DNA of 64,000 nt from Tritrichomonas musculus (Eukaryota > Parabasalia > Tritrichomonadida > Tritrichomonadidae): NCBI GenBank assembly GCA_039105265.1, contig JAPFFF010000009.1, positions 4,402,001 to 4,466,000 of the forward strand. The letters run 5' to 3'. The translations under genes and the position numbers were made by a program. The notes under the pieces were generated by a model that worked only from the letters and a program-made list of their open reading frames with translations, was not told the DNA's origin and did no database searches. This document shows positions 30,371-40,602 of this stretch, in pieces (positions within the stretch are counted from its first letter, which is position 1; every line of letters begins with the position of its first letter).

Positions 30371-31027
30371 ATGCATAGAAATAAAAAAAATCAGTGCTAT
30401 AAAATCGGATGCATTGGTAGTGAAATAAAGAAGGTATTCCAGAAATCGTATACGCCAGATAGATCTTTGATGAACGAACAAATGAAAGTTCATCTCGATT
30501 ATCTCGACCAGCACGGGATCACAGAATACGGAAATTTTGTCCAAACGCTTCGTGACTACCAGTTTAATGCAGGGAGCATATTGAAATTGATACAAGATTT
30601 CGTCGATTATAAAAACAGTCAAGATCCTGAAAATCCCCTCTTCTTGTTGAAGAAACGTGAGTTGAAGAAATCAAATGACGGGGAAAAGAACATCCTTTTC
30701 AACAGACTTTCTGTGGAATTTTCATTTGAATTCTTATCATTTTTCGAAAACTATGTAAATTTCTACTTTTCAAGAATGAAGATCAAAGACAATCTCATCG
30801 AAAAAATCAGAGCAAAAGTAGAACACTTGGTTGGAATAAGAGATAAGAAAAATGATTACAAATTGGAACCAAATTCAAATGATTCCTTAGAAATCATTGA
30901 TTCAATTCCATACGAAAATGAAATCAAATCGGAAGATGACTTCTTCATCTTCGATGAAGACCAATTAGTTGATTTCGGCTCCTTATTCACCAATGATGGC
31001 ACCATTGATGAAATATTTGGTGAATAA
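30371..31027 (+). CDS. PAH-like domain protein
   Basis: A 218-residue protein from ATG at 30,371 (MHRNKKNQCYK); the open frame before it starts only from a TTG. Residues about 35-80 (HLDYLDQHGITEYGNFVQTL and RDYQF..SILKLIQDFVDY) resemble a paired amphipathic helix, as in SIN3 co-repressors, where the helices bind repressor peptides. The remainder is helical and basic, with an acidic C-terminal tail (DDFFIFDEDQLVDFG). Single-PAH proteins are not rare in protists. The PAH call is a pattern match by eye. Confidence 0.45.
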   Translation: MHRNKKNQCYKIGCIGSEIKKVFQKSYTPDRSLMNEQMKVHLDYLDQHGITEYGNFVQTLRDYQFNAGSILKLIQDFVDYKNSQDPENPLFLLKKRELKKSNDGEKNILFNRLSVEFSFEFLSFFENYVNFYFSRMKIKDNLIEKIRAKVEHLVGIRDKKNDYKLEPNSNDSLEIIDSIPYENEIKSEDDFFIFDEDQLVDFGSLFTNDGTIDEIFGE

Positions 31028-31446
31028 CAGCATTAGGAGCTTCTTTCTTTATAAATCAGGCTATGCATCAATGCACGGCGCGATTTGTAAAGAAATTTAA
31101 TTTTAGATCATTACGGTGAAAAAATCACCGTGATCTGAAGGATTTTGAGTAAACGGAGCATGCTGGGGAAATATTATTTTTTGTTTTTTTGTTTTATTTA
31201 TTTATTATTGTTTTATTTGATTTTGAATTTTTTGAGTTTAAAATATTGAATTGTTTAAATCAATCCCAAAAGTTTGATGTTTCAATTTGAATTGTACCAT
31301 ATATTTTTTTAATTCAAATATTTGAATGTATGGTGATTTTTTGAATGGTTTATTCTCACAGAATATCAAAATATATTTTGCATATATGATTAAAAAAGAA
31401 GCAATGCAACTTTCACATCATTTCTTATTTAAAAAGCGTAAGATAA
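31028..31446. other. Intergenic region
   Basis: 420 bp between two plus-strand genes. Apart from the hairpin at 31,106-31,135 I see only AT-rich spacer; a TCATTTC initiator-like site lies about 27 bp before the next ATG. Confidence 0.45.
31106..31135. other. Hairpin downstream of the PAH-like gene
   Basis: GATCA-TTA-CGGTGA (31,106-31,119) pairs with TCACCGTGATC (31,125-31,135), giving an 11-bp stem with a 3-nt bulge and A5 loop, about 80 bp past the stop codon. It could be a 3'-end or RNA stability element. Confidence 0.5.
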
Positions 31447-31848
31447 ATGACATTCCAAGAACAAATTAAAGATAGACTTGAAACAGGTTTCAAGAATTGG
31501 AACGGTGGATACGATGTTTGGTTAAAGTGGTGCGATACTCTCTATGAGCCTGATGCACATTACAATATCCAGTTAAAATGGCCACAAAAGCGCCTAACAT
31601 TGCAAGAATATAAAGATATGATGAAAGTATTCATGTCTCATTTCAATGTTGAACTTGGTGAATTTCATAACTTGATCATTAAAGATGATTGGTGTGCAAT
31701 TCGTTATGTTGTTTATGTTACAAACAGACAAACAAATGAAAAATTCACCCAGAACACAATGGAATTCGTTCATTTCAAAGAAAATCCACAGCCAATTGGT
31801 GCAAGAGTTATTGAAGGATGGGCATTATCCGATTTAACACTTGGGTAA
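31447..31848 (+). CDS. SnoaL/NTF2-fold protein
   Basis: A 133-residue protein, the usual size of a single NTF2-like cone domain. The order of elements fits SnoaL-like proteins: an N-terminal helix with WLKWCDTLYEPDAHY, a helix (LTLQEYKDMMKVFMSHF), then strands including WCAIRYVVYVTN and FTQNTMEFVHF and a final IEGWALSDL. Family members are isomerases, dehydratases or binding proteins with a deep pocket. The substrate cannot be inferred. Confidence 0.65.
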   Translation: MTFQEQIKDRLETGFKNWNGGYDVWLKWCDTLYEPDAHYNIQLKWPQKRLTLQEYKDMMKVFMSHFNVELGEFHNLIIKDDWCAIRYVVYVTNRQTNEKFTQNTMEFVHFKENPQPIGARVIEGWALSDLTLG

Positions 31849-32156
31849 TTAGATCAAAAAAAAATTAATCTTTGAAGATTGAAAAAGTTTGAATATAAAC
31901 TCTTATAAACTAGTCTTTGATAATTACTTGTGATTATTTTCAAAGTGTTTATATTTTCGCCAATTTTATTTATAATTTATGTTCAATTATTATTAATATC
32001 AAAAAGATCACTCAAATACCACTTCGATTTATTAATAATATCTGTAATATCAAGTTTAAATCATTAGTTTATTGCATAGATATAATAGTTGTTGTTAAAA
32101 AAAAATAATTAAAAAATTAAATTACAAAGATTCTATAATATTTAACAAAAAATAAT
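31849..32156. other. AT-rich spacer between convergent genes
   Basis: Shared 3' flank of the NTF2-fold gene and the metallophosphoesterase gene. Nothing recognisable. Confidence 0.5.
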
Positions 32157-33371
32157 TCATAACAATGTTGGTGAAACTAAAGTTACAATTGATATCTCAG
32201 GTGGACATAAAAAACGAATGAGGGGGTAAGGAAGAGGTGTGACTCCAACTCCACGACTAACAGTAAGAACCATTTCGCCAACTCGATAGTTGGGCTCAAC
32301 GCATCCGTGATATTTGAGAGATCCAGGCGGAAGAATTGGAGTTCCTGCGTTGAAAGGGAGGACGCATTGGCCGCCATGAGAGTGTCCACTGAATTGCACA
32401 TCAAAAAGGCCAGATGCAGCGGCAGCATCAGCAGCATCAGGCATGTGAGCGAGTAAAATGTGGCATAAATTTGGATCACCATTAAATTGCGTTTTTATTT
32501 GATCGATGTATTCATTTGTTTGAGATAAGATTAAAGATGGCTTAATTCCGGAGATGTAAATCTTTTTATTACGATCTGAATTGGATTTGGTACCTGAGTT
32601 GTAAATATAATCACTGTTGGTTTTACTCGGCTCTTGATTAACCAAATTAATTGAATTAGATTTGGCATTTGTCTGTAGGTTTTCTGAATTAGAAGAAATA
32701 ATATTATTAGAGTTGGATGGAATAACGAATTCAACGGTTTCTTGTTCTAGAACTGTAACTGGTATTGTTGTTATACTCCTTAATGAGCGCACAATTTGGG
32801 AACGGCATGCAACATCATGGTTTCCAAGACATACAAAAAGTGGCATTTTGAGTAAACTAAGTGCAGAAGTTAAGCAAGATATATCTTTGGTATAAGCATA
32901 TTTCGAATTATCGCTTATAAGGTCTCCCGTAAACACAACAAAATCAACTTTTTCGTTATTAATGATTTCTACAATTTGTTTCATCTTTTTGAAAGTAACA
33001 TGTGGATAAGGATAGTGAATATGAGTATCTGAAATATGAGCAATTCGTATCGATGGTATATTTTGAAGTCTTTTGGCTGGGATAGTGTACCTTTGAACTT
33101 TAAGAAAAAGAAAAGGTTCGAGATGAACAAATATTAGAAATAGTATAAATGCTAATGTAGCAGCATATGGTAAATTTAATTGTGGATGATTTCTTAAGCG
33201 TAAAATCCAAAAAGATGCGAAATCAACTTTAATTTGGAAAAAACAAAAAATCACTAGTATGCATATAAATCCGAAAAGAATAAGAGTTATTCGTCCTCGA
33301 GTAATTTCACGACGTTCATCTTTCCATGTTGGAAAAGTAAATATTGAGTCTGCACTATAATGTTCATTCAT
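32157..33371 (-). CDS. Membrane-anchored calcineurin-like metallophosphoesterase
   Basis: A 404-residue protein with two or three N-terminal TM segments (about residues 28-50, 65-95) and a catalytic domain from about 105. All metallophosphoesterase motifs are present: ISDTHIHYP (D-x-H), FTGDLISD (GD), CLGNHDVA (GNHD), LLAHMPDA (H) and FSGHSHGGQC (GHxH). The layout matches YkuE/TMPPE-like membrane enzymes binding two metal ions. A low-complexity Asn/Ser insert of about 55 residues sits between the GNHD and AHMP motifs. Start at 33,371; TCATA lies 8 bp upstream on the coding strand. Confidence 0.85.
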   Translation of the reverse strand: MNEHYSADSIFTFPTWKDERREITRGRITLILFGFICILVIFCFFQIKVDFASFWILRLRNHPQLNLPYAATLAFILFLIFVHLEPFLFLKVQRYTIPAKRLQNIPSIRIAHISDTHIHYPYPHVTFKKMKQIVEIINNEKVDFVVFTGDLISDNSKYAYTKDISCLTSALSLLKMPLFVCLGNHDVACRSQIVRSLRSITTIPVTVLEQETVEFVIPSNSNNIISSNSENLQTNAKSNSINLVNQEPSKTNSDYIYNSGTKSNSDRNKKIYISGIKPSLILSQTNEYIDQIKTQFNGDPNLCHILLAHMPDAADAAAASGLFDVQFSGHSHGGQCVLPFNAGTPILPPGSLKYHGCVEPNYRVGEMVLTVSRGVGVTPLPYPLIRFLCPPEISIVTLVSPTLL

Positions 33372-33465
33372 GGGTATGAAAATCTCAAATAATTAAACTT
33401 TTTAATTGTATAAATGGTCGTGTGTTATAGAAATTTTTTTATTGTATTTTCGCATTAATATCTCA

Positions 33466-34623
33466 ATGAACTACCAAGAATACTTAGAAAAAATGACGAC
33501 AATTCAGAGTCATATTTTGAAATATATGAATAACAATCCAAATGACGATGAAAACTATCGTATTTTAATGAAATATTTAGAAGATCAAAAAATTCGTGAA
33601 AACAAGTATTTTATCAAAGAATTATTTCATTTGATTCTACATATTTCGAATAATTATCATCGTACACCTAAATTTTACGACAAAATTGATAAAATGATTT
33701 CTGCATTTCTTAAGGAAATGAAAGATTATTTCTCGAATTATGAAATTTTTAATATTTTTAAAGGTAACAAAAGAATTCTTCTCTTTCTTTTTGAACAAAA
33801 AATAATTACACCAGATTCATCAATTGCGATTACACTTATGAAAGACAAATATAAAAAAGCATCATATCATTACTATTTCTTTCCAGAATTAAAAAAATTC
33901 TATGATGAAAATCTACTGATTGAAATGTACGAAATAGAGCATCAACTTTTTGAAAACCAAGAAATTGTTGATATTGAAAAATTCAAAGAAAACCGTCAAA
34001 CAGGTGAAAATGAAAATGAAATTTGTCGGTTAATTCGTGAAGATTTGATTGATGATTTTGTTGAATATATGAGAAATACAAAATTGAGTGCTTCTTCTCA
34101 AATTGATCATTCAATTTTTGAAACGAATTCGTTTTTATTTGACAAAATACCAACATTAATTGAATATGCTGCATTTTTTGGCTCAAACAGCATCTTTAAG
34201 TTTTTATATCTAAGTCATGTCAAATTGAATCCATCATTATGGTTATATTCAATTCATGGTCAAAATCTTGAAATCATCCACTTTTTGAAAGAAAAATATA
34301 TTCGGCCTGAAGACAATTCATATAAAGAGTGTCTTTATGAATCAATCAAATGTCATCATAACAGCATTTCAAAGAGTTTTTTAAAGGCTAAAAAATTGGA
34401 AAATGTGACTTACACAAATCAATCATTGAAATATTTCAATTTTGAATTATTTCCAAATGATATAATTAACAATGATTACATCTTCTTTGATTTTTGCAAA
34501 TATGATTATTATATACTTGTTGATTATCTTCTGAATGAATTAAATATTGATATTAATGATGTAAGAGTTTTAAAATCAATTTTTTTTTCTTATTCAATTT
34601 CAAATGAAAAAGTTTTTTTCTAA
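33466..34623 (+). CDS. DUF3447-type N-terminal protein of an ankyrin gene
   Basis: A 385-residue protein from ATG at 33,466 (MNYQEYLEKMTT), directly preceded by TCA; the longer frame begins from a TTG. It has the layout of the trichomonad DUF3447/ankyrin family. The N-terminal half is helical (IQSHILKYMN is typical). Residues about 195-370 hold degenerate ankyrin-like helices (LIEYAAFFGSNSIFKFLYLS, LEIIHFLKE). In full-length relatives DUF3447 is followed by many ankyrin repeats. Here the frame ends shortly after NDVRVLKSIFF, and the ankyrin repeats lie downstream as isolated modules. The protein may be expressed alone as a stable N-terminal domain or be the 5' part of a decaying gene. Confidence 0.7.
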   Translation: MNYQEYLEKMTTIQSHILKYMNNNPNDDENYRILMKYLEDQKIRENKYFIKELFHLILHISNNYHRTPKFYDKIDKMISAFLKEMKDYFSNYEIFNIFKGNKRILLFLFEQKIITPDSSIAITLMKDKYKKASYHYYFFPELKKFYDENLLIEMYEIEHQLFENQEIVDIEKFKENRQTGENENEICRLIREDLIDDFVEYMRNTKLSASSQIDHSIFETNSFLFDKIPTLIEYAAFFGSNSIFKFLYLSHVKLNPSLWLYSIHGQNLEIIHFLKEKYIRPEDNSYKECLYESIKCHHNSISKSFLKAKKLENVTYTNQSLKYFNFELFPNDIINNDYIFFDFCKYDYYILVDYLLNELNIDINDVRVLKSIFFSYSISNEKVFF

Positions 34624-34847
34624 TGAAATTTCTAAAAAAATTTGTTTTCTAATGGAACACCAATAACAATTTAATTATTTGAATGGAATTTTGAAAATTG
34701 TTATTTTAATGAAATTTTAAATCTTATTGTTGGTCTCATTCAATTCTAAAATCATTTTATTTTTAATGTAGTTTCAACATTTTTATTTTTTTAATCATGT
34801 TTTTGATTGTTTTCTTTTGTTAATAATGTTAAAATTTATAATTTCAT

Positions 34848-34943
34848 AGAACTGCTTTGCATTTCGCAGTTGAAAAAGGAAATGTCGAAATTGTTAAACT
34901 TTTATCCGCAAAAGATAACATTGATTTGAATGCAATATCAATT
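34848..34943 (+). repeat. Ankyrin module 1
   Basis: Reads RTALHFAVEKGNVEIVKLLS then AKDNIDLNAISI before a stop. Lead sequence ATTTCATAGA. Confidence 0.8.
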
Positions 34944-35370
34944 TGAACTTGACTTTTATTTTATAAAATTTCAAAAGCAATCATTTTCTTATTACATTTC
35001 AAATGTCGATTTAATTTAATGAAATTTCTTGAATAAATTATTTTAATAAAATTCATAAAAAAAGTATATTTTTAATTATGTTATCAAATCAAATTTTTTT
35101 CATGACATTTTCAAATAAAATTTTATGACATTTCTAAATCAGTTGATATAATAATATTCAAAAATAAACTATTTTCATTAATGTAGTTTTTAAATACTGA
35201 ATTTGAATCAAGTTTTTAAAACAAAAAATTTTAATATAATTTCAATTTATCAATTCAAATAGAATTTTACTTTTTCTATGTTTTTAATGAGATTTCATTT
35301 GAAATATTTTTAATGAAATTTTAAATAAATAATTTTGTTTTTAAATGCAGTTTATCTATTGAAATTTCAA

Positions 35371-35484
35371 AAAGCAGCATTGCATATTGCCATAGAAAAA
35401 GAGAATCCTGAAATTGTTCAATTTTTAATTTCGCAACCAGCAGTTGATATAAACATCAAATCTATTTTAAACTCTTTATTGTGT
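35371..35484 (+). repeat. Ankyrin module 2
   Basis: Reads KAALHIAIEKENPEIVQFLI then SQPAVDINIKSIL. This module is out of frame with most of the others. Confidence 0.8.
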
Positions 35485-36062
35485 TAATATCATTCCAAAT
35501 CTATTTTTCAAATATAATTTCAACTTGCAATTTTTTGAATGAAATTTAAAAAATCAAAATTTTTTCATCAAATTCCAATTTAAATATTTTGAATTTGTTT
35601 CAATAGAAATATGATTAATGTGATTTCGACAGCTTATTTAATTAATGAAGTTGCCAATCAATTTTTATTTATATAATTTCAATAATAATAAAATTTTAAT
35701 GAAGTTTTAAAATTCAATATTTTGATACAATTCTTTATCGCATTTATTTTATATAGTTTCAAATCAATTTTTATGAATAACATTTCATATATTAAATTTC
35801 ATTACATTCCAAATAAATCTTTATTTTAATCATATTTCAAAATTTCATTTGATTAATGCAATTACAAATCAAAAATATTTTAATGCAATTGAAAAATATT
35901 TTTTAAAATGAAATTCCAAATCAATTAATTTTATTTTACAATTTGAAATCATTGTTTTAATGAAATTATATATGATATATTTTAATCACATTCCAAAATC
36001 CAATATTTATTCATTTCATTTCATAAAAGTATTTGAATGAAATTTTTTTTATATCAATTCAT

Positions 36063-36155
36063 AAAACACCTTTGCACATGGCAGTTGAAATTGGTAATCC
36101 AGATATTGTAGGTATTTTATTATCGCATCCCAAAATTGATATTAATATGATATTA
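36063..36155 (+). repeat. Ankyrin module 3
   Basis: Reads KTPLHMAVEIGNPDIVGILL then SHPKIDINM. The frame stays open on both sides (36,033-36,263), so its linkers FNA/NEI-like on either flank are still translated. Confidence 0.8.
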
Positions 36156-36554
36156 ATTTTATTTTTTGAATTCTTTAATGCCATTTCAAATAAAATATAT
36201 GAATATAATTCTAATCCAAACATTAATAAAATTTCTAATAAAAAAATTTTATTACATTTTTAACCAAATATTTTTTTATGTGATTACTATCAAAGCTTTT
36301 AATCACATTCAACAAAATGTATTTTCATACAATTCACATTTTAATTATTCAATTGGATTTCAATTAAAATATTTTAATGAAATTTTATATGCAATATTTA
36401 AATGACATTAACTTATAAAATATTTAACAATATTTCTAGTTTTCAATTTTGAATGAAATTTATATTTATTTATTTTTACATGATTTCAAATGAAACGAAA
36501 TTTTATTGGGTTTTAAAAATAAATATTTGAATGAAATTTATATTGTATTTTCAA

Positions 36555-36680
36555 AAAACAGCTTTACATATTGCTGTTGAAAAAAATTGCGCAAATATTG
36601 TTCAACTATTATTAGATCACAAAGATGTGGATGTGAATATAAAATCAATTTTTATTAATTATAATCTAATACAATTTCAT
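36555..36680 (+). repeat. Ankyrin module 4
   Basis: Reads KTALHIAVEKNCANIVQLLL then DHKDVDVNIKSIF before a stop. Confidence 0.8.
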
Positions 36681-36953
36681 TAAATGATTTTTCATTACAT
36701 TTTAAATAACATATTACTTATTATATTCAAAATTTGCATTTTTAATAAAATTTTAACAATTGTGAATTTAATTCAATTTCATAATTTTCTTTTAAATTCA
36801 ATTTCGAATAATTGAATTATTCATAAAATTTTATTCAATTGTTTTTGAATGACGTTTATTTTTGTATCTTTGAATAAAATTTAAATTTTTATAATTGAAT
36901 GAAATTGAAAATTAAAAATATTTCATGAAATTTTTTAATTTTACTTGTTTAAT

Positions 36954-37073
36954 AAAACAGCTTTGCATATTGCTATTGACAATGAAAATATGGAAATAGT
37001 TAAGCTATTATTATCTCAACCAAACATTGATGTTAATGTAATATCTATTTTACATTATTTTTTCATATCATTT
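36954..37073 (+). repeat. Ankyrin module 5
   Basis: Reads KTALHIAIDNENMEIVKLLL then SQPNIDVNVISIL before a stop. Confidence 0.8.
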
Positions 37074-37322
37074 TAAATGAAAAATTTTTTTATTGTATTT
37101 CTAATAAAAACATTTTTAATCAAATTTCAAATTAAAATTATTAATAAAATTCTAAAAGGAAAAGATTTCTTATTACATTCAAATTCATATTATTACATAT
37201 AATTTCAATAAATGAATTAATGATGTTTCAAAATAATTTTTTAAATACAATTTTAATTCATTTTATTGAATGATGTTAATATTTTGATTTTTTGAATGAA
37301 ATTTTAATTTTTGTTTTTTCAA

Positions 37323-37424
37323 AAAACAGCACTGAGCATGGCAGTTGAAAAAGGAAATCTAGAAATTACAAAGCTTTTATTGGCCAATCCAACAATTGAT
37401 GTCAATATTGAAACAATTTTTAAT
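37323..37424 (+). repeat. Ankyrin module 6
   Basis: Reads KTALSMAVEKGNLEITKLLL then ANPTIDVNIETIF; the frame continues a little further into the spacer. Confidence 0.8.
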
Positions 37425-37936
37425 ATTAAAATTTTCATCATATTTCAATATGCAAATTTTTAAATATCATTCAAAAATCAAGTTTTTAAATCAAGTTTCA
37501 AATCAAAAAAATTTTATAAAATTCAAAATTTATTTGTCAATACAATTCCATATTAAAAAATATAAATATAGTTTCAAATCATCTTTGTTTTGATAAAATT
37601 TTTACTTAAAAATTTTTGATTATATTTTAAAAAATAAAATATTTTTTAATCCAATTCAAAATGCATATATTTTTAATCACATTTCAAATCAATAATTATT
37701 TTTATTACATTCAAAAATAAATTTTCAAATGATGTTCACAATTGGATTATTTAACGTAATTTCAATTTAAAATTGATTTATGAAATTTTCACAAATTTTT
37801 TGAATACAATTTTGAATCATCATTTTATTAATATAGTTCCAACTATTAAAAATTTTATATAATTTTAATTTAAATTTTTTAATGAAATTTTTATTTTGTA
37901 ATTCTTAATGAAGTTTTCAATGTATATTCAATTTAT

Positions 37937-38044
37937 GAAGCACCGTTGCATATTGCTGTTGAAAAAGAAAATCTTGATTTGATTAAGCTTTTAATATCAC
38001 ACAAAGGAATCGATATAAATCTTAAATCAATTTTAAAATACGAT
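37937..38044 (+). repeat. Ankyrin module 7
   Basis: Reads EAPLHIAVEKENLDLIKLLI then SHKGIDINLKSIL before a stop. Out of frame with most other modules. Confidence 0.8.
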
Positions 38045-38477
38045 TAATCAATGTCATTTCAAATTATTTTTGCCAATTATATTCAAATCAATTGTTTCAA
38101 TCAAATTTTTTTTAATTATTTTGATAGAATTTATTTTTTATTTTTTGATAAAATTTCAGCCCCAAATTAAATAGAATTTCAAATGAAAATATTTGTAATA
38201 AAATTCAATTTAACCATTTTTCATATGATTTCAAATTCAATTTTTTCATCAAATTCTAAAATTAGTTTTTTAAATTCAATTTCAAAATAATTATTTTATT
38301 TAATTCCAATTTATTGAATTCCATATAATTATAAACTAAATATTGTAATGACATCACCCAAAAAAATATTTTTATGATATTTTACTATCAATAATTTAAA
38401 TAACATTTTAATTCAAAATTTTCATTGGATTTTACTTTAAGTATTTAAATGAAATTTTAAAATAAAAATATATTCAT

Positions 38478-38580
38478 AAAACAGCTTTGCATATTGCAGT
38501 TGAAAGAGGAAATCATGAAATTGTTAAACTTTTATTACTACAGAATGGTGTTGATGTTAATGTTAAAACAATTCATAATA
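38478..38580 (+). repeat. Ankyrin module 8
   Basis: Reads KTALHIAVERGNHEIVKLLL then LQNGVDVNVKTIH; the frame runs on for about 25 codons into the spacer. Confidence 0.8.
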
Positions 38581-39860
38581 AAAAATATTTTAATGTAATT
38601 CAAAAAAAAATCAGTTTACAAGATTACAAATTAACTTTTAAATAAAATTCCAAATTAAAATATTTTAATACAGTTTTAACTAACTAATTTTTAATATAAT
38701 TTCAAAGCATTTGATTTTAATGACATTATCGAAATCTTTTTTTAATCGAATTTTCAATAAATGTTTTTTCATAAAATTTAAATAAAAATTTTCAATTGGA
38801 TTTCAATTTAAATAAATTAATATGATTTAAAATTAAAAGTATTTCATATGGTTTCAAATTATTTTTTGCTTATATAATTTAAAATTTACAATTTTAATAT
38901 AATTTTGAATTAATGTTTTCAATGCAATTTCAATAATTCTGAATTCATGTGATTTAGAAAATGTTTTTTAATATAATTCCTATTCAAGTATTTTTATGGA
39001 ATTAAAGATCAAAATATTAAATATAATTTTAGATTCTCTATTTAAATATAATTTCAAAGAAATAATTTTAATATAATTCTCAAACATAAATATTTTTAAT
39101 GCAATTTCATCGCAATCATATTTTTATCGAATTACTTATTATTTAATTCTTATATAATTTTATATCAAATGGTTGAACTCAATTTTCACTCATATATTTT
39201 CATGTAATTCCAAATTGAATTATTTTCATAAAATTTCAATTCAATTTTTTTCATGCAATTTTAATATAAAATTTAATTCAATTCAAAAATATCTTTATTT
39301 TTCATATCATTTCTTTAACATGTTCTTATGCAATTTCAAATACATTTAATTAATCTAATTTTAAAAATATGTTTAATGCAATTTCATATTTTATTTCTTA
39401 ATGTAATTACAAAATCTTCATTTTTAATGCAATTTCTAAATCATGAATTTTCATATGATTTCATATTTTTATTAACATAATTTCAAATTGACTTTTTGGA
39501 TGTCATTTCAAAATAAATAATTTCATCTCATTTTAAAAATTTTTTTTCTAATCTCGTTTTAAATCATATATTTAAATTTCATTTCAAATAAATTCATTTT
39601 AATGTAATTTCAAACAATAAATTTTTTAATATGATTTCACCTGTTTTTATTCTTATAAAATTCGAATCAAGTTTTTATTAATAGAATTTCAAATTGATTT
39701 TTTCAATGAAATTAAAAAGTCAATTATTTTCATAAAATTTTTAATCAATTTATAATTAATAAAATTTCAATTAATATGTTATTGATACAATTATAAACTA
39801 ACTCTTTTAATGAAATTACTTCTTGAATTGTTTTAAATGAAGTTTCACTTCAAAATTCAT

Positions 39861-39989
39861 AAAACAGCGCTGAACATTGCCGAAGAAAAAGGAGATTCAG
39901 AAATCATTAATCTTTTGTTATCATGTGACAAAATTGAAGAAGGATCATCTGATAAAATTCGCAAGCATTTTCAAATAAGTTTTTGTTTC
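39861..39989 (+). repeat. Ankyrin module 9 (C-terminal cap)
   Basis: Reads KTALNIAEEKGDSEIINLLL then SCDKIEEGSSDKIRKHF and a short tail ending at a stop. The different end (no DVN..SI linker) suits the last repeat of a gene. The gap of about 1.28 kb before it is twice the usual spacer and may have lost a module. Confidence 0.75.
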
Positions 39990-39992
39990 TAA

Positions 39993-40602
39993 TTTCATAG
40001 TTATTTAATTATTTTTTTATATGAAGAGAACCAGTAGAGCAAATCTCGAATGATTTTACAATAGATTAATCATAATGCTTATATTATTTTTTATTATTAT
40101 TAAATAATATATTACTATAATTATAACCTTTTTATATATCTTTTTTTATATTATATGAGATGCCTTTTGCAATCTATAGAATAAATGATATATCAAAAAA
40201 GTTGCACTTTTCAGACAAAATGCTTCAAAATTTTTTCAATCGTTTCTATTCAATTCGAAAACTTTTTTATGATAAAAAAAGAGTTGATTTTTTCATGAAT
40301 TAATTCCAAAAAACTAGTCAAAATAAGTTCATATGTGAATATTATAATAAATAAGATTGAGAGGATTTTGTCCTGACAAGTTTCTCAAAATATCGAATAA
40401 ATTTAAAAAAAAAAAAAAAACAATTGTTCTATATTTATATTAGCAATGCTTTATTCTATTAAACTTTAATTCATTCAATTTTCTTGATGCTTTTCATTGT
40501 TCATTTTATATGCATTGAAACAATAGATTAAAAACACACTAGTCAATGATGAGTTTATAGTTTATTCTATAATAAAACGATTGACAAACATTTTGTTTCT
40601 TT
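39993..40602. other. AT-rich spacer between convergent genes
   Basis: About 600 bp past the last ankyrin module. Contains a poly-A run (about 40,405-40,421). No gene or structure recognised. Confidence 0.5.

Larger units (their letters stand above)
34624..39992 (+). pseudogene. Dispersed ankyrin-module array with minisatellite-like spacers
   Basis: Nine isolated ankyrin repeats, all on the plus strand, follow the DUF3447 gene. Each matches KTALHIAVEKGNxEIVKLLL then ..IDVN, keeps an uninterrupted frame of 31-60 codons, and is led by a similar stretch (AATGAAATTTT then TTCATAAAACA). Spacers of 270 to 1,280 bp are over 85 percent A+T by eye and full of stops. They are built from a degenerate unit near TTTTAATGAAATTTCAAAT. 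No trichomonad-type splice signals (GTATGT at the 5' side, ACTAAC..CACAG at the 3' side) flank the modules. Seven modules share a reading frame (codon starts divisible by 3); those at 35,371 and 37,937 do not. Either a gene whose linkers have expanded beyond use, or a store of repeat modules. Confidence 0.6.

Noticed and set aside
34624-39860. Spliceosomal introns between ankyrin modules
   Set aside because: I found no GTATGT-like 5' sites or ACTAAC-CACAG-like 3' sites at module borders; splicing with unusual signals is not excluded, but cannot be claimed from sequence.
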